Below, piece after piece: positions 4,119-5,026 of a stretch of DNA of 5,026 nt (the stretch's first letter is position 1; the number at the start of each line of letters is the position of its first letter). Source of the stretch: Candidatus Collierbacteria bacterium GW2011_GWB1_44_6. Its GTDB lineage: Bacteria > Patescibacteriota > Microgenomatia > UBA1400 > MFAQ01. The DNA lies in NCBI GenBank assembly GCA_000998025.1, contig LCJG01000058.1, positions 1-5,026 of the forward strand, written 5' to 3'. The notes under the pieces are model-generated. The model did no database searches and had not been told where the DNA came from. It saw nothing but the letters and a program-made list of their open reading frames with translations. Position numbers and translations under genes: made by a program.

Positions 4119-4943
4119 TTAATCAGGAAAGGAGTCTAGGGCGTTGTTCTGGTCGCTGATGGAATACCATTTGCTGGTAGCAGTTTCGCCGCAGTGCTGA
4201 CAGGTATAGCGGAGAAAACAGTCGAGTCCGGTACGGCATTCAAATATATTAAAACACTGACCTAGGTAAGTGCAGTCTCGATCGTTTTCAGTTATAACAA
4301 ATGGCGTACCTACCGATAGGTTGGGAATTTTAGATATTTGACCGGTGTCAGGATTGGTATATTCTCCACCGTTTAGAATGAAATTGAAGTCGTCCGTTCT
4401 CATGTTGACACACCCCCCAGTGCTATTGGTGGGACACCCATAGACACCCTCAATGTTCCATGGAGCGGCATGGAGATACCAATTACTGTAAGACAGTTTC
4501 CAGGCAAAGTTATGGGAGAAAAAGGTAGTAGCTTCTCCGCCGCTTGGTCTGAGAAATGTTGTCGGCCGGTCAATTGCGATGAAATAAAAACCGTTTGGAG
4601 TGTTGTTGTCGCTACCTCTTACGCAAAACCAAGCGATGACTTCGATAGTGGTTTTGTCTTGATAAAGAAGATACAATTTTTGAAACCCTCTTGAGTCAAA
4701 TTCTTTGGAAAGCTTCAGCCAGTAGCCGGTAAATTCTATTCCACCGATATCAGGTACCGGAGTTGGGGTTGCTGTGGCAGTGGGAAGAAGTGTTGGGGTG
4801 AGGGTTGGCGCGACTGTAGGGTAGATTGTTGCTGTTTGCGGTACGTATGTAGTAGCAGATTGAGTTACCGGTGGGGTGGTGTGAGCAGAGTTGCATGAGA
4901 CGATAAACAAAACGACAACAATATAAATATACCTAAGGCGCAT
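4119..4943 (-). CDS. Surface lipoprotein with L,D-transpeptidase (YkuD) domain and Cys-rich tail
   Basis: 274 residues. An N-terminal signal with lipobox I-V-S-C (14-17) marks Cys17 for lipidation. Residues 22-64 are a Thr/Pro-rich linker spanning the wall. About 84-218 matches the YkuD fold: a T-P-N-G-F-Y-F-I strand (115-122), then His158, and S-T-G-G-C-V-N (174-180) with catalytic Cys178. The H-to-C spacing fits the family motif H-x(14-17)-[ST]-H-G-C, except that the His before Gly-Cys is replaced by Gly176. Such enzymes form 3-3 peptidoglycan cross-links or attach proteins to the wall, using Cys as nucleophile. The tail 221-254 carries Cys at 224, 230, 236, 242, 248 and 251. Translation starts from a strong AAGGAGGT three bases before the ATG, and a terminator follows. 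Extracellular attachment and fold are well supported; activity is inferred. Confidence 0.88.
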   Translation of the reverse strand: MRLRYIYIVVVLFIVSCNSAHTTPPVTQSATTYVPQTATIYPTVAPTLTPTLLPTATATPTPVPDIGGIEFTGYWLKLSKEFDSRGFQKLYLLYQDKTTIEVIAWFCVRGSDNNTPNGFYFIAIDRPTTFLRPSGGEATTFFSHNFAWKLSYSNWYLHAAPWNIEGVYGCPTNSTGGCVNMRTDDFNFILNGGEYTNPDTGQISKIPNLSVGTPFVITENDRDCTYLGQCFNIFECRTGLDCFLRYTCQHCGETATSKWYSISDQNNALDSFPD

Positions 4944-4946
4944 CCG

Positions 4947-4955
4947 ACCTCCTTT
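4947..4955 (-). promoter_or_regulatory. Strong Shine-Dalgarno of the lipoprotein gene
   Basis: Minus-strand AAAAGGAGGT ends 3 bases before the ATG at 4943. It is the best ribosome-binding site in the window and fixes the start, which also gives a proper signal peptide. Confidence 0.85.
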
Positions 4956-4973
4956 TTAAACTGCAAAGATAGG

Positions 4974-5008
4974 CCATATTGTATCACCCAATATGGACCA
5001 TATGATAC
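4974..5008. promoter_or_regulatory. Lipoprotein promoter with overlapping inverted repeats
   Basis: CCATATTG (4974-4981) and CAATATGG (4989-4996) form a perfect 8-bp inverted repeat with a 7-bp centre. ATATGG-a-CCATAT (4991-5003) overlaps it, and GTATCA/TGATAC (4981-4986 / 5003-5008) encloses it. The best -10 on the minus strand, TACAAT (4983-4978), lies inside the left arm. No good -35 is seen, as is common for activator-dependent promoters. The predicted leader is about 29 nt. Confidence 0.55.
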
Positions 5009-5026
5009 TGGTGGCTATTTAGATTA

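Noticed and set aside
4470..4694. Plus-strand 74-codon ORF
   Set aside because: Antisense to the YkuD domain of the lipoprotein.

Overview
The window looks like a chromosomal segment from a small-genome, AT-leaning bacterium. The best guess is a Candidate Phyla Radiation / Patescibacteria member of the Microgenomates type. This rests on a short YebC paired with a polytopic membrane protein of unknown function, several stand-alone helical-repeat (TPR) proteins, and a lipoprotein L,D-transpeptidase behind a Thr/Pro-rich linker. Several genes start without a Shine-Dalgarno site directly behind a -10 box, which fits but does not prove this placement. All reading frames use the standard code: stops are TAA or TAG, and TGA is never needed as a sense codon. 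No rRNA, tRNA, CRISPR array or recognisable transposase was seen.

Layout. (1) Positions 1-656, minus strand: the N-terminal 218 residues of a TPR protein that runs off the left edge, with a HIRAN-like beta domain after the repeats. (2) Positions 657-721: a compact divergent promoter region whose two -35 boxes overlap almost completely. Both transcripts are predicted to be leaderless or nearly so. (3) Positions 722-2073, plus strand: a two-gene operon of a shortened YebC-family translation/regulatory factor and a roughly nine-helix membrane protein, 2 bp apart. (4) Positions 2074-2796: about 720 bp without a convincing gene, lying between convergent genes. It holds an AT-rich CCTATAA-repeat palindrome, two TTTTCACG repeats, a perfect DnaA-box match, a large 18-bp-arm palindrome inside a doubtful 56-codon ORF, and one copy of a structured 28-bp repeat. 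(5) Positions 2797-3072, minus: a 91-residue orphan protein with a good promoter, a Shine-Dalgarno site, and a terminator hairpin that contains its own stop codon. (6) Positions 3073-3296: spacer with operator-like palindromes and the second copy of the 28-bp repeat. (7) Positions 3297-4067, minus: a second helical-repeat protein. (8) Positions 4119-4943, minus: a surface lipoprotein with a YkuD (L,D-transpeptidase) domain and an unusual cysteine-rich tail, ended by a strong terminator. Its promoter overlaps a perfect 8-bp inverted repeat.

How the genes may work together: the lipoprotein probably modifies peptidoglycan outside the cell. YebC-family proteins are now linked to translation through difficult, proline-rich stretches. 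The TPR proteins are likely protein-interaction scaffolds with unknown partners. Nothing ties the three minus-strand genes on the right into one pathway; each appears to have its own promoter or terminator. The most unusual material is the YebC domain loss, the shared divergent promoter, the Cys-every-six-residues tail of the transpeptidase, and the repeat and palindrome content of 2100-3260.
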